This document shows positions 7,586-15,533 of a DNA stretch of 22,677 nucleotides, in pieces; position 1 is the first letter of the stretch; each line of letters begins with the position of its first letter. A model generated the notes under the pieces. It did no database searches and was not told the DNA's origin. It saw nothing but the letters and a program-made list of their open reading frames with translations. A program made the translations under genes and the position numbers. Source of the stretch: Pseudomonadota bacterium (lineage in GTDB: Bacteria; Pseudomonadota; Gammaproteobacteria; Xanthomonadales; Xanthomonadaceae); the NCBI GenBank assembly GCA_023425225.1, contig JAFADB010000220.1, positions 1 through 22,677 on the forward strand. The letters run 5' to 3'.

Positions 7586-9055
7586 TCAGGCCTTGCGGCG
7601 CAGGCGGCTGTGGCGGTAGCCGTAGACGAAGTAGACGACCATTCCGATCAGCGTCCATCCGAGGAACAGGTCCCAGTGGTCCTTGAACGCGCCCCAGAAC
7701 AGGTACAGGCACGAGGCCGCGCCCAGCACCGCGATCACCCATACCGCAGGCACCCGGAACGGGCGCGGCAACTCGGGGCGGGTATGGCGCAGCACCAGCA
7801 CGCCGATGCACACGGTGGCGAAGGCCAGCAGCGTGCCCATCGACACCAGCTCGCCCAGCAGGCCGATCGGCAGGAAGCCGGCAAGCAGCGAGGCGACCAC
7901 GCCGACCGCCACCGTGCTCAGGTACGGGGTCTGGAAGCGCGGATGCACCTTGCCGAACATGCGCGGGATCAGGCCGTCGTTGGACATGGTGTAGAAGATG
8001 CGCGACTGGCCCATCAGCATCACCAGGATCACCGAGCTCAGGCCGGCGATGGCACCTATCTCGACGATGTGCTTGAGCCAGGCCAGCGCGGGGTAGGCCT
8101 CCAGCGCGGTGGCCACCGGCTTGGGCGTGGACAGCTGCCAGTACGGCAGCAGGCCGGTCAGCACGCCGGAGACCAGGATGTACACCACGGTGCAGATCGC
8201 CAGCGAGCCGAGGATGCCGATGGGCATGTCGCGCTGCGGGTTCTTGGCTTCGCCGGCGGCGGTGGAGACCGCGTCAAAACCGATGTAGGAGAAGAACACC
8301 ACCGTGGCGGCGCGGATCACGCCTTCCCAGCCGAAGCGGCCGTCGCCCTGCGGCTCGGGCACGAACGGCACCCAGTTCGACGGATCGACATAGCGGGCGG
8401 CGAAGGCGACGAACAGCGCGATCACGGTGATCTTGATCGCCACGATCACCGAGTTGACCCAGGCCGACTGGGTGATGCCGACGTAGCACAGCCCGCTGAT
8501 CGCCGCGACGATGGCCACCGCCGGCAGGTTGATCAGCCCGCCGGTGTAGGAGATCGAGCCGTCGAGCACGTTGAACGGGGCGCTGGCCAGCGAGACCGGC
8601 AGGCCGATGCCGAGCGAGGTCAGCAGGCTGTTGAAGTAGCCGGACCAGCCCACCGCCACGGTGGAGGCGGCGAACAGGTATTCCAGCACCAGGTTCCAGC
8701 CGATGAACCAGGCCACCAGCTCGCCCAGCGTCGCGTACGAGTACGAATAGGCCGAGCCGGACACCGGCAGCATCGCCGAGAATTCGGCGTAGCACAGTCC
8801 GGCCAGCGCGCAGGCCACGCCGGCGATCACGTAGCTGAGCACCACCGCCGGGCCGGCGTGCTCGGCGGCGGCGTGGCCGCTGAGCACGAAGATGCCGGCG
8901 CCGATCACCGCACCGATGCCCAGCAACAGCAGCTGCCGCGCGGTGAGGCTGCGCTTGAGCGTGGACTCGCCCTGCAGGCTGCCTTCGACAGGCTCGCCTG
9001 CATCGACATGGCCAGCCGGCTGGATCGGCTTGACGATGAATAGACCTTTGGACAT
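7586..9055 (-). CDS. APC-superfamily amino-acid permease, distal paralog
   Basis: A second CAT/YfnA-like inner-membrane permease, 489 aa with about 12 membrane helices. It has the helix-1 motif GIGAVIGAGIFVLSG (46-60), then CYAEFSAMLPVSGSAYSYSYATLGE and the C-terminal LRHTRPELPRPFRVP. A hydrophilic tail of about 38 residues precedes helix 1, roughly 10 residues longer than in its neighbour. The start at 9055 (MSKGLFIVKP) is chosen as a compact start close to the first helix. The frame is open upstream to 9211, and an ATG at 9076 is possible. It is the first gene of the leftward run. Tandem paralogs suggest gene duplication with divergence in substrate or regulation; the substrate is unknown. 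Confidence 0.92.
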   Translation of the reverse strand: MSKGLFIVKPIQPAGHVDAGEPVEGSLQGESTLKRSLTARQLLLLGIGAVIGAGIFVLSGHAAAEHAGPAVVLSYVIAGVACALAGLCYAEFSAMLPVSGSAYSYSYATLGELVAWFIGWNLVLEYLFAASTVAVGWSGYFNSLLTSLGIGLPVSLASAPFNVLDGSISYTGGLINLPAVAIVAAISGLCYVGITQSAWVNSVIVAIKITVIALFVAFAARYVDPSNWVPFVPEPQGDGRFGWEGVIRAATVVFFSYIGFDAVSTAAGEAKNPQRDMPIGILGSLAICTVVYILVSGVLTGLLPYWQLSTPKPVATALEAYPALAWLKHIVEIGAIAGLSSVILVMLMGQSRIFYTMSNDGLIPRMFGKVHPRFQTPYLSTVAVGVVASLLAGFLPIGLLGELVSMGTLLAFATVCIGVLVLRHTRPELPRPFRVPAVWVIAVLGAASCLYLFWGAFKDHWDLFLGWTLIGMVVYFVYGYRHSRLRRKA

Positions 9056-9291
9056 TGGGGTTCCCGGTTGAGCCATCCGTTGCGGTGGATGAAGAAGAGA
9101 AGGGTCCGTCCGCGGACCCCCGTCCATGGACGTGCAAGCGGCTAACTCTGCCAAACGCCATGCAACATGCACAAGCAGTCGAAAGTCATGCTCCGTGTTG
9201 GTGCGGCGCATGCACGATCGTGGGGAGTGCCGATACCGGCGGAACCATGGACAATGGTCCGACGCCCCGCAGCCTACCCCGGATTCGTCCC
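9056..9291. promoter_or_regulatory. Divergent upstream region of permease and NUDIX genes
   Basis: Both flanking genes read outward, so promoters for both should lie here, though no convincing -35/-10 pair is visible. A perfect 7-bp hairpin GGGTCCG-TCCG-CGGACCC (9102-9119) sits 47 nt upstream of the permease start. On the minus strand it is followed by a pyrimidine run TTCTCTTCTTC, giving it a terminator-like or attenuator-like look. CACGATCGTG (9213-9222) is a perfect 10-bp palindrome. Confidence 0.45.
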
Positions 9292-9846
9292 ATGCGGACC
9301 GACAGCGTCCCCCTGCAAAGCCAGTTGCAACATTTCCGCAGCGACCATCCCGACCAGGCCGCGGTGGCGGACCAGTTCCTCGACCTGCTGCGGGATCCGG
9401 CCGATCCGTTCGTGCGCGAGCGGCTGCAGGGGCACTTCACCGGCAGCGCCTGGCTGGTCAGCGGCGATGGCCAGCGCGTGCTGCTGACCCACCATCGCAA
9501 GCTCGGGCTGTGGCTGCAGCTGGGCGGCCACGCCGATGGCGACCGCGACCTGGCGCGGGTCGCCGGCAAGGAGGCGACCGAGGAATCGGGCCTGGCCGGC
9601 CTGGAGGTTGAGGCGGAGCGGATCTTCGACCTGGACCGCCACTGGATCCCGGAACGCAAGGGCGTGCCGGGACACTGGCATTACGACGTGCGCTACGTGG
9701 TGCACGCGCGCGGCGGCGAGGACTACGTGGTCGGCGAGGAATCGCTGGACCTGGCATGGCGACCGGTGACCGAGATCGCCGCGGAGCGGGGCGGCGATGC
9801 GTCGCTCGGTCGCATGGCCCGCCGCTGGCTGGCGCGCAATCCCTGA
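9292..9846 (+). CDS. NUDIX-family hydrolase
   Basis: A NUDIX hydrolase, a family that cleaves nucleoside diphosphates linked to other groups; the substrate here is unknown. The 184-residue form has the core motif at 79-101, preceded by LWLQLGG: GHADGDRDLARVAG, then KEATEESGL, matching REUxEExGU with Lys for Arg. The first conserved Glu of the GX5E element is Arg85. The catalytic Glu cluster (94, 97, 98) is intact. The start at 9292 (MRTDSVPLQSQL) gives a normal-length protein; an in-frame ATG at 9247 with a purine-rich GGCGGA upstream is an alternative. It stands alone, 123 nt before coaD, which has its own promoter. Confidence 0.88.
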   Translation: MRTDSVPLQSQLQHFRSDHPDQAAVADQFLDLLRDPADPFVRERLQGHFTGSAWLVSGDGQRVLLTHHRKLGLWLQLGGHADGDRDLARVAGKEATEESGLAGLEVEAERIFDLDRHWIPERKGVPGHWHYDVRYVVHARGGEDYVVGEESLDLAWRPVTEIAAERGGDASLGRMARRWLARNP

Positions 9847-9909
9847 CGGGTCGGGCGCGGCGGGGATTGCGCCTCCTCGCGGATTGCGCGGTTGCCGTGG
9901 CCGGACGCC

Positions 9910-9936
9910 TTGCGCACCGCGGCGCGCTGCTACAAT
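9910..9936 (+). promoter_or_regulatory. Putative sigma-70 promoter of coaD
   Basis: TTGCGC (9910-9915) and TACAAT (9931-9936) are separated by 15 nt, short of the ideal 17. The good -10 lies 33 nt upstream of the coaD GTG in an otherwise very GC-rich stretch. Confidence 0.5.
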
Positions 9937-9969
9937 CCGGGCAATTCACCCGAGCCTGCGCCTTACCCC

Positions 9970-10470
9970 GTGGCCAACAAACGCATTGCCGTCTATCCGG
10001 GTACCTTCGACCCGATCACCAACGGTCACATTGATCTGGTCAATCGTGCGGCGCCGCTGTTCGAACGGATCGTCGTCGGCGTGGCGCAGAGCCCGTCGAA
10101 GGGGCCGACGCTGCCGCTGGAGCTGCGCGTGTCGCTGGCACGCAAGGCGCTCGCGCGGCACGACAACGTGGAAGTGCGCGGGTTCGACACCCTGCTGGCG
10201 CACTTCGTCCGCGACGCCGGTGGCGGGGTGCTGCTGCGCGGGCTGCGCGCGGTGTCCGACTTCGAGTACGAGTTCCAGATGGCCAGCATGAACCGCCACC
10301 TGATCCCCGAGGTCGAGACGCTGTTCCTGACCCCGGCCGAACCCTACAGCTTCATCTCGTCCTCGCTCGTGCGCGAGATCGCCCGGCTGGGCGGCGACGT
10401 ATCCGGCTTCGTGCCACCGCTGGTGGTCGAGGCGCTGCGCCAGGCGCGCGAAGCCCGCCCGCCGCAATGA
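9970..10470 (+). CDS. coaD: Phosphopantetheine adenylyltransferase
   Basis: CoaD transfers AMP from ATP to 4'-phosphopantetheine, the penultimate step of coenzyme A synthesis, in the cytoplasm. The 166-residue product begins MANKRIAVYPGTFDPITNGH, with the nucleotidyltransferase TxGH motif (T17, H20). RGLRAVSDFEYEFQMASMNR (90-109) and FISSSLVREIARLGGDVSGFVP (128-149) are family hallmarks; the usual ISST is ISSS. The start is a GTG at 9970, since the homologous N-terminus begins there. The frame is open upstream to 9892, but that part overlaps the promoter. The lipoprotein gene follows after 47 nt. Confidence 0.97.
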   Translation: MANKRIAVYPGTFDPITNGHIDLVNRAAPLFERIVVGVAQSPSKGPTLPLELRVSLARKALARHDNVEVRGFDTLLAHFVRDAGGGVLLRGLRAVSDFEYEFQMASMNRHLIPEVETLFLTPAEPYSFISSSLVREIARLGGDVSGFVPPLVVEALRQAREARPPQ

Positions 10471-10517
10471 CCCGACTCCCCCGTTTCGCACCCACCGATT
10501 CAACAGAGAGACGTCCC

Positions 10518-11012
10518 ATGAAAAACAGCATGCGTTTGATCCTGATCGCCGCCATGGCCACCCTGTCGCTGGCCGCCTGCAAGAAGCAGGAGGCCGCGCC
10601 GGTCGCCGACGCGCAGCCTGCGCTCACCGTCCCGGCCAAGGACGACGATGCCGGCTGGAAGCAGTACCTGCAGGCGGTGGTGAGCCAGAACATGGGCAAC
10701 ATCACCAACAATCCGTTCCTGTACTACCTGCCGCCGGAATCGGACCCGGAATTCGAGGCCAAGTACGGGCGCCAGGTCGAAAGCGCCACCACCGCCGTCG
10801 GCCGCGGCATCCAGCCGGGCAACCTGCTGGCGTTCGGCTCCTCGGCCTCGGCCAAGATGGCCGACATGATCACCGCGGTGTTCAAGGACGTGCAGGCCGA
10901 TTCGATGAAGGGCGTGCGCGTGGTGTTCATCGGCGACGCCGCCGACAACGCCCGCGTGCAGACGGTGGTCCAGCCCACCGGCGCCGAGTACGTCTTCGTC
11001 GAAGCCAAGTGA
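10518..11012 (+). CDS. Small lipoprotein of unknown function
   Basis: A 164-residue protein I cannot assign to a named family. The N-terminus MKNSMRLILIAAMATLSLAAC is a type-II signal peptide with lipobox LAAC, so Cys21 should be lipidated. Lys rather than Asp at +2 favours the outer membrane by the E. coli Lol rule. After a low-complexity linker (~22-45) comes a soluble domain with NPFLYYLPPESDPEFEAKYGRQ and a strand-rich end, VRVVFIGDAADNARVQ...EYVFVEAK. The start at 10518 is supported by AGAGAG 7 nt upstream; the frame runs open to 10467 within coaD. It lies 47 nt after coaD and may be co-transcribed. Its stop codon lies at the edge of a long hairpin. Confidence 0.85.
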   Translation: MKNSMRLILIAAMATLSLAACKKQEAAPVADAQPALTVPAKDDDAGWKQYLQAVVSQNMGNITNNPFLYYLPPESDPEFEAKYGRQVESATTAVGRGIQPGNLLAFGSSASAKMADMITAVFKDVQADSMKGVRVVFIGDAADNARVQTVVQPTGAEYVFVEAK

Positions 11013-11061
11013 CGCAATGGCGCGTGGCCGCAACGCGCGGCCACGCCTTTGCCATTGCGTC
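11011..11061. terminator. Long two-part hairpin abutting the lipoprotein stop
   Basis: GACGCAATGGC (11011-11021) pairs perfectly with GCCATTGCGTC (11051-11061), and GCGTGGCCG (11022-11030) with CGGCCACGC (11038-11046). That makes 20 bp in all, with one 4-nt bulge and a 7-nt loop. The first arm includes the last two bases of the stop codon. Its right arm is the spacer sequence of the following REP array, so the hairpin is probably part of that element used as a transcript end. Confidence 0.65.
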
Positions 11062-11386
11062 ATCCCCGCGCAGGCGGGGATCCAGTGCCTTGTGCCGGGA
11101 TCGAGCGTGACCGCAATGCGGCCACGCCCTTGCCATTAGCGTCATCCCCGCGCAGTCGGGGATCCAGTGCCTTGCGCCGGGATCGAGCGAGGCCGCAACG
11201 CGGCCACGCCCTTGCCATTAGCGTCATCCCCGCGCAGGCGGGGATCCAGCGCCTTGCGCCGGGATCGAGCGAGGCCGCAGCGCGGCCACGCCTTTGCCAT
11301 TGCGTCATCCCCGCGCAGGCGGGGATCCAGTGCCCTGCGCCAGGATCGAGCGTGGCCGCAGCGCAGCCACGCTCCAGGCCGTTGCG
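11059..11386. repeat. Four tandem REP-type repeats, unit 81-82 bp
   Basis: Copies begin at 11059, 11141, 11223 and 11304, each starting GTCATCCCCGCGCAG. Each unit holds two palindromes: ATCCCCGC-GCAG-GCGGGGAT, and a second around GGCCGC-AAC-GCGGCC followed by the linker CACGCC(C/T)TTGCCATT. Copy 2 has GCAGTCGGGG, which breaks one stem pair. The one-base period difference comes from CCATTAGCGTC versus CCATTGCGTC. This resembles REP elements common in Xanthomonadaceae and other proteobacteria. No RAYT transposase is present in the window. It is not CRISPR: there are no unique spacers. Confidence 0.93.
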
Positions 11387-11781
11387 TCACCTCACTCCTG
11401 ATGCCGGCAGATGCCTCCCCGCCGTGGTCCCGATACGGAAATCTTGCAGAGGCGGGCGGGAACACACCCTGTCGTAGCCCCGAGCCCGCTTGGCCGAAGC
11501 ATTCCCGGCACCGCCGCAGCCGTGCAAACCCGGCTCCACGACGCGGCCACCGGCGATCCCGCCTTCGTGGCGAAGCAATCGGTCCTGCCAGGACAACGCC
11601 CGCACAGGCGGGATGATCCGCTTCGCGGTAAGCTCGACACACGCCAGTGCCCACGCATGCGTGCGGACAGCCGGAGCAGGGACCGTATCCGCAACCGCGC
11701 CCGCGCGGGATTACGCCTCGCATACGTGGCCGCCGGCGCTTCCGATCCATGCAGCGGGCCGAAGGTCCCCCGGTTAACGAA
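11387..11781. other. 395-bp region upstream of the ferredoxin gene, no gene recognised
   Basis: Several frames are open here, but none resembles a known protein. They are arginine-, proline- and alanine-rich, as expected of GC-rich non-coding DNA. CACGCATGCGTG (11652-11663) is a perfect 12-bp palindrome. The promoter for ferredoxin-ggt should lie here, but I cannot pick a convincing -35/-10. Confidence 0.5.
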
Positions 11782-12066
11782 ATGTCCCTCAAGATCAACG
11801 AGCTGTGCGTCAACTGCGATGTCTGCGAGCCGGCTTGTCCCAACCATGCCATCTCCATGGGCGAGACGATCTACCTGATCGATCCGGCCCGTTGCACCGA
11901 GTGCGTGGGGCACTTCGACGAACCGCAGTGCGTGGTGGTGTGTCCGGTCGAGTGCATCGACCCCGATCCGGCACACCCGGAAGACCACGAGGCCCTGCTG
12001 GCCAAGCTGCGCCGCTTGCAGCACGATCATCCCGAACTGTACGAACAGGAGCCTTCGGCCCAATGA
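11782..12066 (+). CDS. yfhL: YfhL-family 2[4Fe-4S] ferredoxin
   Basis: A small cytoplasmic electron carrier (94 aa) of the Allochromatium/YfhL type. Cluster ligands are Cys9, Cys12, Cys15 (CVNCDVC), Cys19, Cys38, Cys41, Cys50 and Cys54. The 8-residue insertion between Cys41 and Cys50 (CTECVGHFDEPQC) and the C-terminal helical extension are hallmarks of the subgroup. Cys58 is an extra cysteine just after the second cluster. The start at 11782 gives the canonical MSLKINELCVNC; the frame is open to 11647, but the added part is arginine-rich and non-homologous. The stop overlaps the ggt start by ATGA. The redox partner is not evident. Confidence 0.95.
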   Translation: MSLKINELCVNCDVCEPACPNHAISMGETIYLIDPARCTECVGHFDEPQCVVVCPVECIDPDPAHPEDHEALLAKLRRLQHDHPELYEQEPSAQ

Positions 12067-13820
12067 AAAAACCGTCGCGCATGCCGCTTTCCCGGTTCTT
12101 CCTGCTGGTGGTCCTGCTGTGGGTGCCGCTGGCCCAGGCCGCGGCCGACCCGCAGGCGCCAGCGGCACATCCGCCCGGCGCCGCCATCGCCAGCGGCCAC
12201 GAGCTGGCGACGAAGGCGGGGATGGAGATCCTGACCCAGGGCGGCAACGCCTTCGATGCCGCGGTGGCGGTGTCGTCCACGTTGTCGGTGGTCGAACCGA
12301 TCAGCTCGGGTCTGGGCGGCGGCGGCTTCTTCCTGCTGCACGACGCCAGCAGCGGGCAGGACGTATTCCTGGACGCGCGCGAGTACGCGCCGGCCTCGGC
12401 CACGCCCGACCAGTTCCTCGACAAGAACGGCGACCTGGACCGCGACCGCTCGGTCAACGGACCATGGTCGGCCGCCATCCCGGGGCTGCCGGCAGCGCTG
12501 GTGGAGCTGGCCGACAAGCACGGCAGGCTGCCGCTGAAGCAGTCGCTGGCGCCGGCGATCCGGGTCGCCAGCGAGGGCTTCCCGGTGTATGCGCGCATGG
12601 CCCGCGGCTACCAGTCGCGGCGCGAGGTGATGGAGCGCTATCCCGGTACCCGCGAGGTCTACCTGCGCAATGGCAAGCCGATCGCCGAGGGCGACATCTT
12701 CAAGCAGCCGGAGCTGGCGCACACCCTGCAATTGCTGGCCGACAAGGGCCATGACGGCTTCTACAAGGGCGAGACGGCGAAGAAGCTGCTGGCCGGGGTG
12801 AAGGCCGCCGGCGGGCGCTGGACCGCCGGGGAACTGGCCGGCTACCAGGTCAAGTCGCGCACGCCGATCGAGTTCAACTACCGCGGCTGGAAGATCACCA
12901 CCGCGCCGCCGACGTCCTCCGGCGGCATCGCCCTGGCGGAAATGCTGCAGATCCTGGAAGGCTGGGACCTCAAGACGCTCGATCCCGCCCACCGCACCCA
13001 CCTGGTGGTGGAGGCCATGCGCCGCGCCTATCGCGACCGCACCTTCTTCCTCGGCGATCCGGACTTCACCCAGGTCCCGCAGCGGGTGCTGCTGAGCAAG
13101 GACTATGCGCTGGGCCTGCGTTCGACCATCAATCCGGACAAGGCCACACCCAGCGACCTGCTGTCGGGCAACCCGACGCCGCTGGAGGACGACGAGACCA
13201 CCCACTTCTCGATCATCGACCAGCAGGGCAACCGCGTCGCCGCCACCCAGACGGTCAACCTGCTGTACGGCTCGGGGCTGATCCCCCGCGGCACCGGCGT
13301 GCTGCTCAACAACGAGATGGACGACTTCGCGCTCAAGCCGGGCACGCCCAACGCCTTCGGCGTGATGGGCTACGAGGCCAACGCGCCCAAGCCGGGCAAG
13401 CGCCCGCTCAGCTCGATGACGCCGACCTTCATGGAGTCGGCCGACAAGGTCGCGGTGCTGGGCACCCCCGGCGGCAGCCGCATCATCACCATGGTGCTGC
13501 TGGGCATCCTCGGCTACGACGACGGCCTGAGCGCGCAGCAGGTGGCCGCGCTGCCGCGCTACCACCACCAGTGGCTGCCGGACGTGATCGAGGCCGAGAG
13601 CGGCGCCTTCGACCCGGAGACAGTGCGCGGCCTGCAGGCCATGGGCCATGCACTCAAGCTGCCCGGCGACGAGGCCGAGGGCGGCCGCGGCTCCAGCCAT
13701 GTCTGGGGCAACCTGCAGACGGTGGAGTGGGACCGCGCCACCAACACCCTCAGCGGCGGCAGCGACCCGCGCAATCCCGTCGGCAAGGCCGAGGTGATGC
13801 TGGCGGCACCGGCTCCGTAA
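12063..13820 (+). CDS. ggt: Gamma-glutamyltranspeptidase, exported precursor
   Basis: GGT hydrolyses or transfers the gamma-glutamyl group of glutathione and related compounds, normally in the periplasm after self-cleavage into two subunits. The 585-residue precursor begins with a signal peptide (basic MKKPSR, hydrophobic FFLLVVLLWVPLAQA, likely cut near residue 26). The large-subunit domain includes DAAVAVSSTLSVVEPISSGLGGGGFFLLHD and LDAREYAP. The small subunit should start at Thr379 in DDETTHFSIID, the autoproteolytic Thr nucleophile; GTPGGSRII supplies the later glycine-rich oxyanion region. The ATGA overlap with the ferredoxin gene suggests coupled translation, although the two products end up in different compartments. 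Confidence 0.96.
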   Translation: MKKPSRMPLSRFFLLVVLLWVPLAQAAADPQAPAAHPPGAAIASGHELATKAGMEILTQGGNAFDAAVAVSSTLSVVEPISSGLGGGGFFLLHDASSGQDVFLDAREYAPASATPDQFLDKNGDLDRDRSVNGPWSAAIPGLPAALVELADKHGRLPLKQSLAPAIRVASEGFPVYARMARGYQSRREVMERYPGTREVYLRNGKPIAEGDIFKQPELAHTLQLLADKGHDGFYKGETAKKLLAGVKAAGGRWTAGELAGYQVKSRTPIEFNYRGWKITTAPPTSSGGIALAEMLQILEGWDLKTLDPAHRTHLVVEAMRRAYRDRTFFLGDPDFTQVPQRVLLSKDYALGLRSTINPDKATPSDLLSGNPTPLEDDETTHFSIIDQQGNRVAATQTVNLLYGSGLIPRGTGVLLNNEMDDFALKPGTPNAFGVMGYEANAPKPGKRPLSSMTPTFMESADKVAVLGTPGGSRIITMVLLGILGYDDGLSAQQVAALPRYHHQWLPDVIEAESGAFDPETVRGLQAMGHALKLPGDEAEGGRGSSHVWGNLQTVEWDRATNTLSGGSDPRNPVGKAEVMLAAPAP

Positions 13821-13832
13821 GCCGTCCCGGGT

Positions 13833-13852
13833 GCGCCCGCGATGGCGGGCGC
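13833..13852 (+). terminator. Hairpin after ggt, candidate terminator
   Basis: A perfect 8-bp stem GCGCCCGC-GATG-GCGGGCGC lies 12 nt past the ggt stop. It lacks a T-tract, so termination may be partial and the MBL hydrolase gene 36 nt further on could be reached by read-through. Confidence 0.5.
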
Positions 13853-13887
13853 GCCCCGCAGCGTGACGGCCTGGGAGGGCCCGCGAC

Positions 13888-14778
<891 letters not shown>

Positions 14779-14802
14779 CGCGCGTCGCCGGCCGCTGCCG
14801 GA

Positions 14803-15435
14803 CTATTCCAGCCGGGTACCGAAGATGCGGTCGCCGGCATCGCCCAGGCCGGGCAGGATGTAGCCACGCTCGTTGAGGCGCTGGTCGATGGCGGCGGTGT
14901 AGATCTCCACGTCCGGATGCGCGGCCTCCACGGCGAGCAGGCCTTCCGGCGCGGCGACCAGGAAGATGCCCTTGATGCGCCGCGCGCCGGCGCGCTTGAG
15001 CATGCCGATGGTGGCGATCAGGGTGCCGCCAGTGGCCAGCATCGGGTCCAGGATCAGCGCCTCGCGCTCCTCCAGCCGGCCGGTGAGGCGCTCGAAGTAG
15101 GGCACCGGCTGCAGCGTTTCCTCGTCGCGCTGCAGCCCGACCACACTCACCCGCGCGGCGGGGATCAGCGCCAGCACGCCCGGCAGCATGCCCAGGCCGG
15201 CACGCAGGATCGGCACCAGGGTGATCTTGGCGCCGGCGATGCGCTCGACCCGCACCGGTCCGGCCCAGCCCTGCTGGGTGTAGGTCTCCGTCTCCAGATC
15301 GCTGGTGGCCTCGTAGGCCAGCAGCGTGCCCAGCTCGGTGACCAGTTCGCGGAAGTTCTTGGTGCTGAGCGAGGCATCGCGCAGCAGGCCGATCTTGTGG
15401 CGGACGAGCGGATGGGAGACTTCGACGATCTTCAT
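14803..15435 (-). CDS. upp: Uracil phosphoribosyltransferase
   Basis: Upp makes UMP from uracil and PRPP, the pyrimidine salvage reaction, in the cytoplasm. The 210-residue protein starts MKIVEVSHPLVRHKIGLLRD. It has the PRPP-binding motif LILDPMLATGGT (127-138), VPILRAGLGM upstream of it, and the uracil-binding YILPGLGDAGDR (192-203) near the C-terminus. The start at 15435 gives the family N-terminus with GGAAA 7 nt upstream; the frame's open extension to 15666 runs into the TonB-receptor gene and is not coding. It probably has its own promoter, as a terminator lies between it and the receptor gene. Confidence 0.97.
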   Translation of the reverse strand: MKIVEVSHPLVRHKIGLLRDASLSTKNFRELVTELGTLLAYEATSDLETETYTQQGWAGPVRVERIAGAKITLVPILRAGLGMLPGVLALIPAARVSVVGLQRDEETLQPVPYFERLTGRLEEREALILDPMLATGGTLIATIGMLKRAGARRIKGIFLVAAPEGLLAVEAAHPDVEIYTAAIDQRLNERGYILPGLGDAGDRIFGTRLE

Positions 15436-15479
15436 GGACGGTTTCCGGTGGCGATGCCGGGAGTCTGCATCAAAGCTCG

Positions 15480-15509
15480 GAAACGAGAAAGCCGGCGCAA
15501 GGCCGGCTT
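15480..15509 (-). terminator. Intrinsic terminator of the TonB-dependent receptor gene
   Basis: On the minus strand an 8-bp perfect stem AAGCCGGC/GCCGGCTT (15489-15496/15502-15509, 5-nt loop) is followed by TTTCTCGTTT. It lies 24 nt past the receptor stop, and is the only hairpin in the window with a convincing T-rich tail. Confidence 0.8.
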
Positions 15510-15533
15510 CCCGCGGTTGCCTCGATGCGGCGC

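Noticed and set aside
9055..9291. N-terminal extension of the NUDIX protein back to 9055
   Set aside because: The added ~79 residues overlap the permease upstream region, are not family-like, and would remove space for the divergent promoters.
11059..11386. Possible CRISPR array
   Set aside because: The 81-82-bp units are nearly identical throughout, with no unique spacers and no cas genes nearby.
11049..11616. Several small frames with repeated peptides such as VIPAQAGIQ or DPRLRGDDA
   Set aside because: They are translations of the REP repeats, which commonly give spurious gene predictions.
11142..11858. 238-codon minus-strand frame over the REP array and ferredoxin upstream region
   Set aside because: Its sequence is Arg/Gly/Pro-rich, made partly of repeat-derived peptides, and ends inside the ferredoxin gene.
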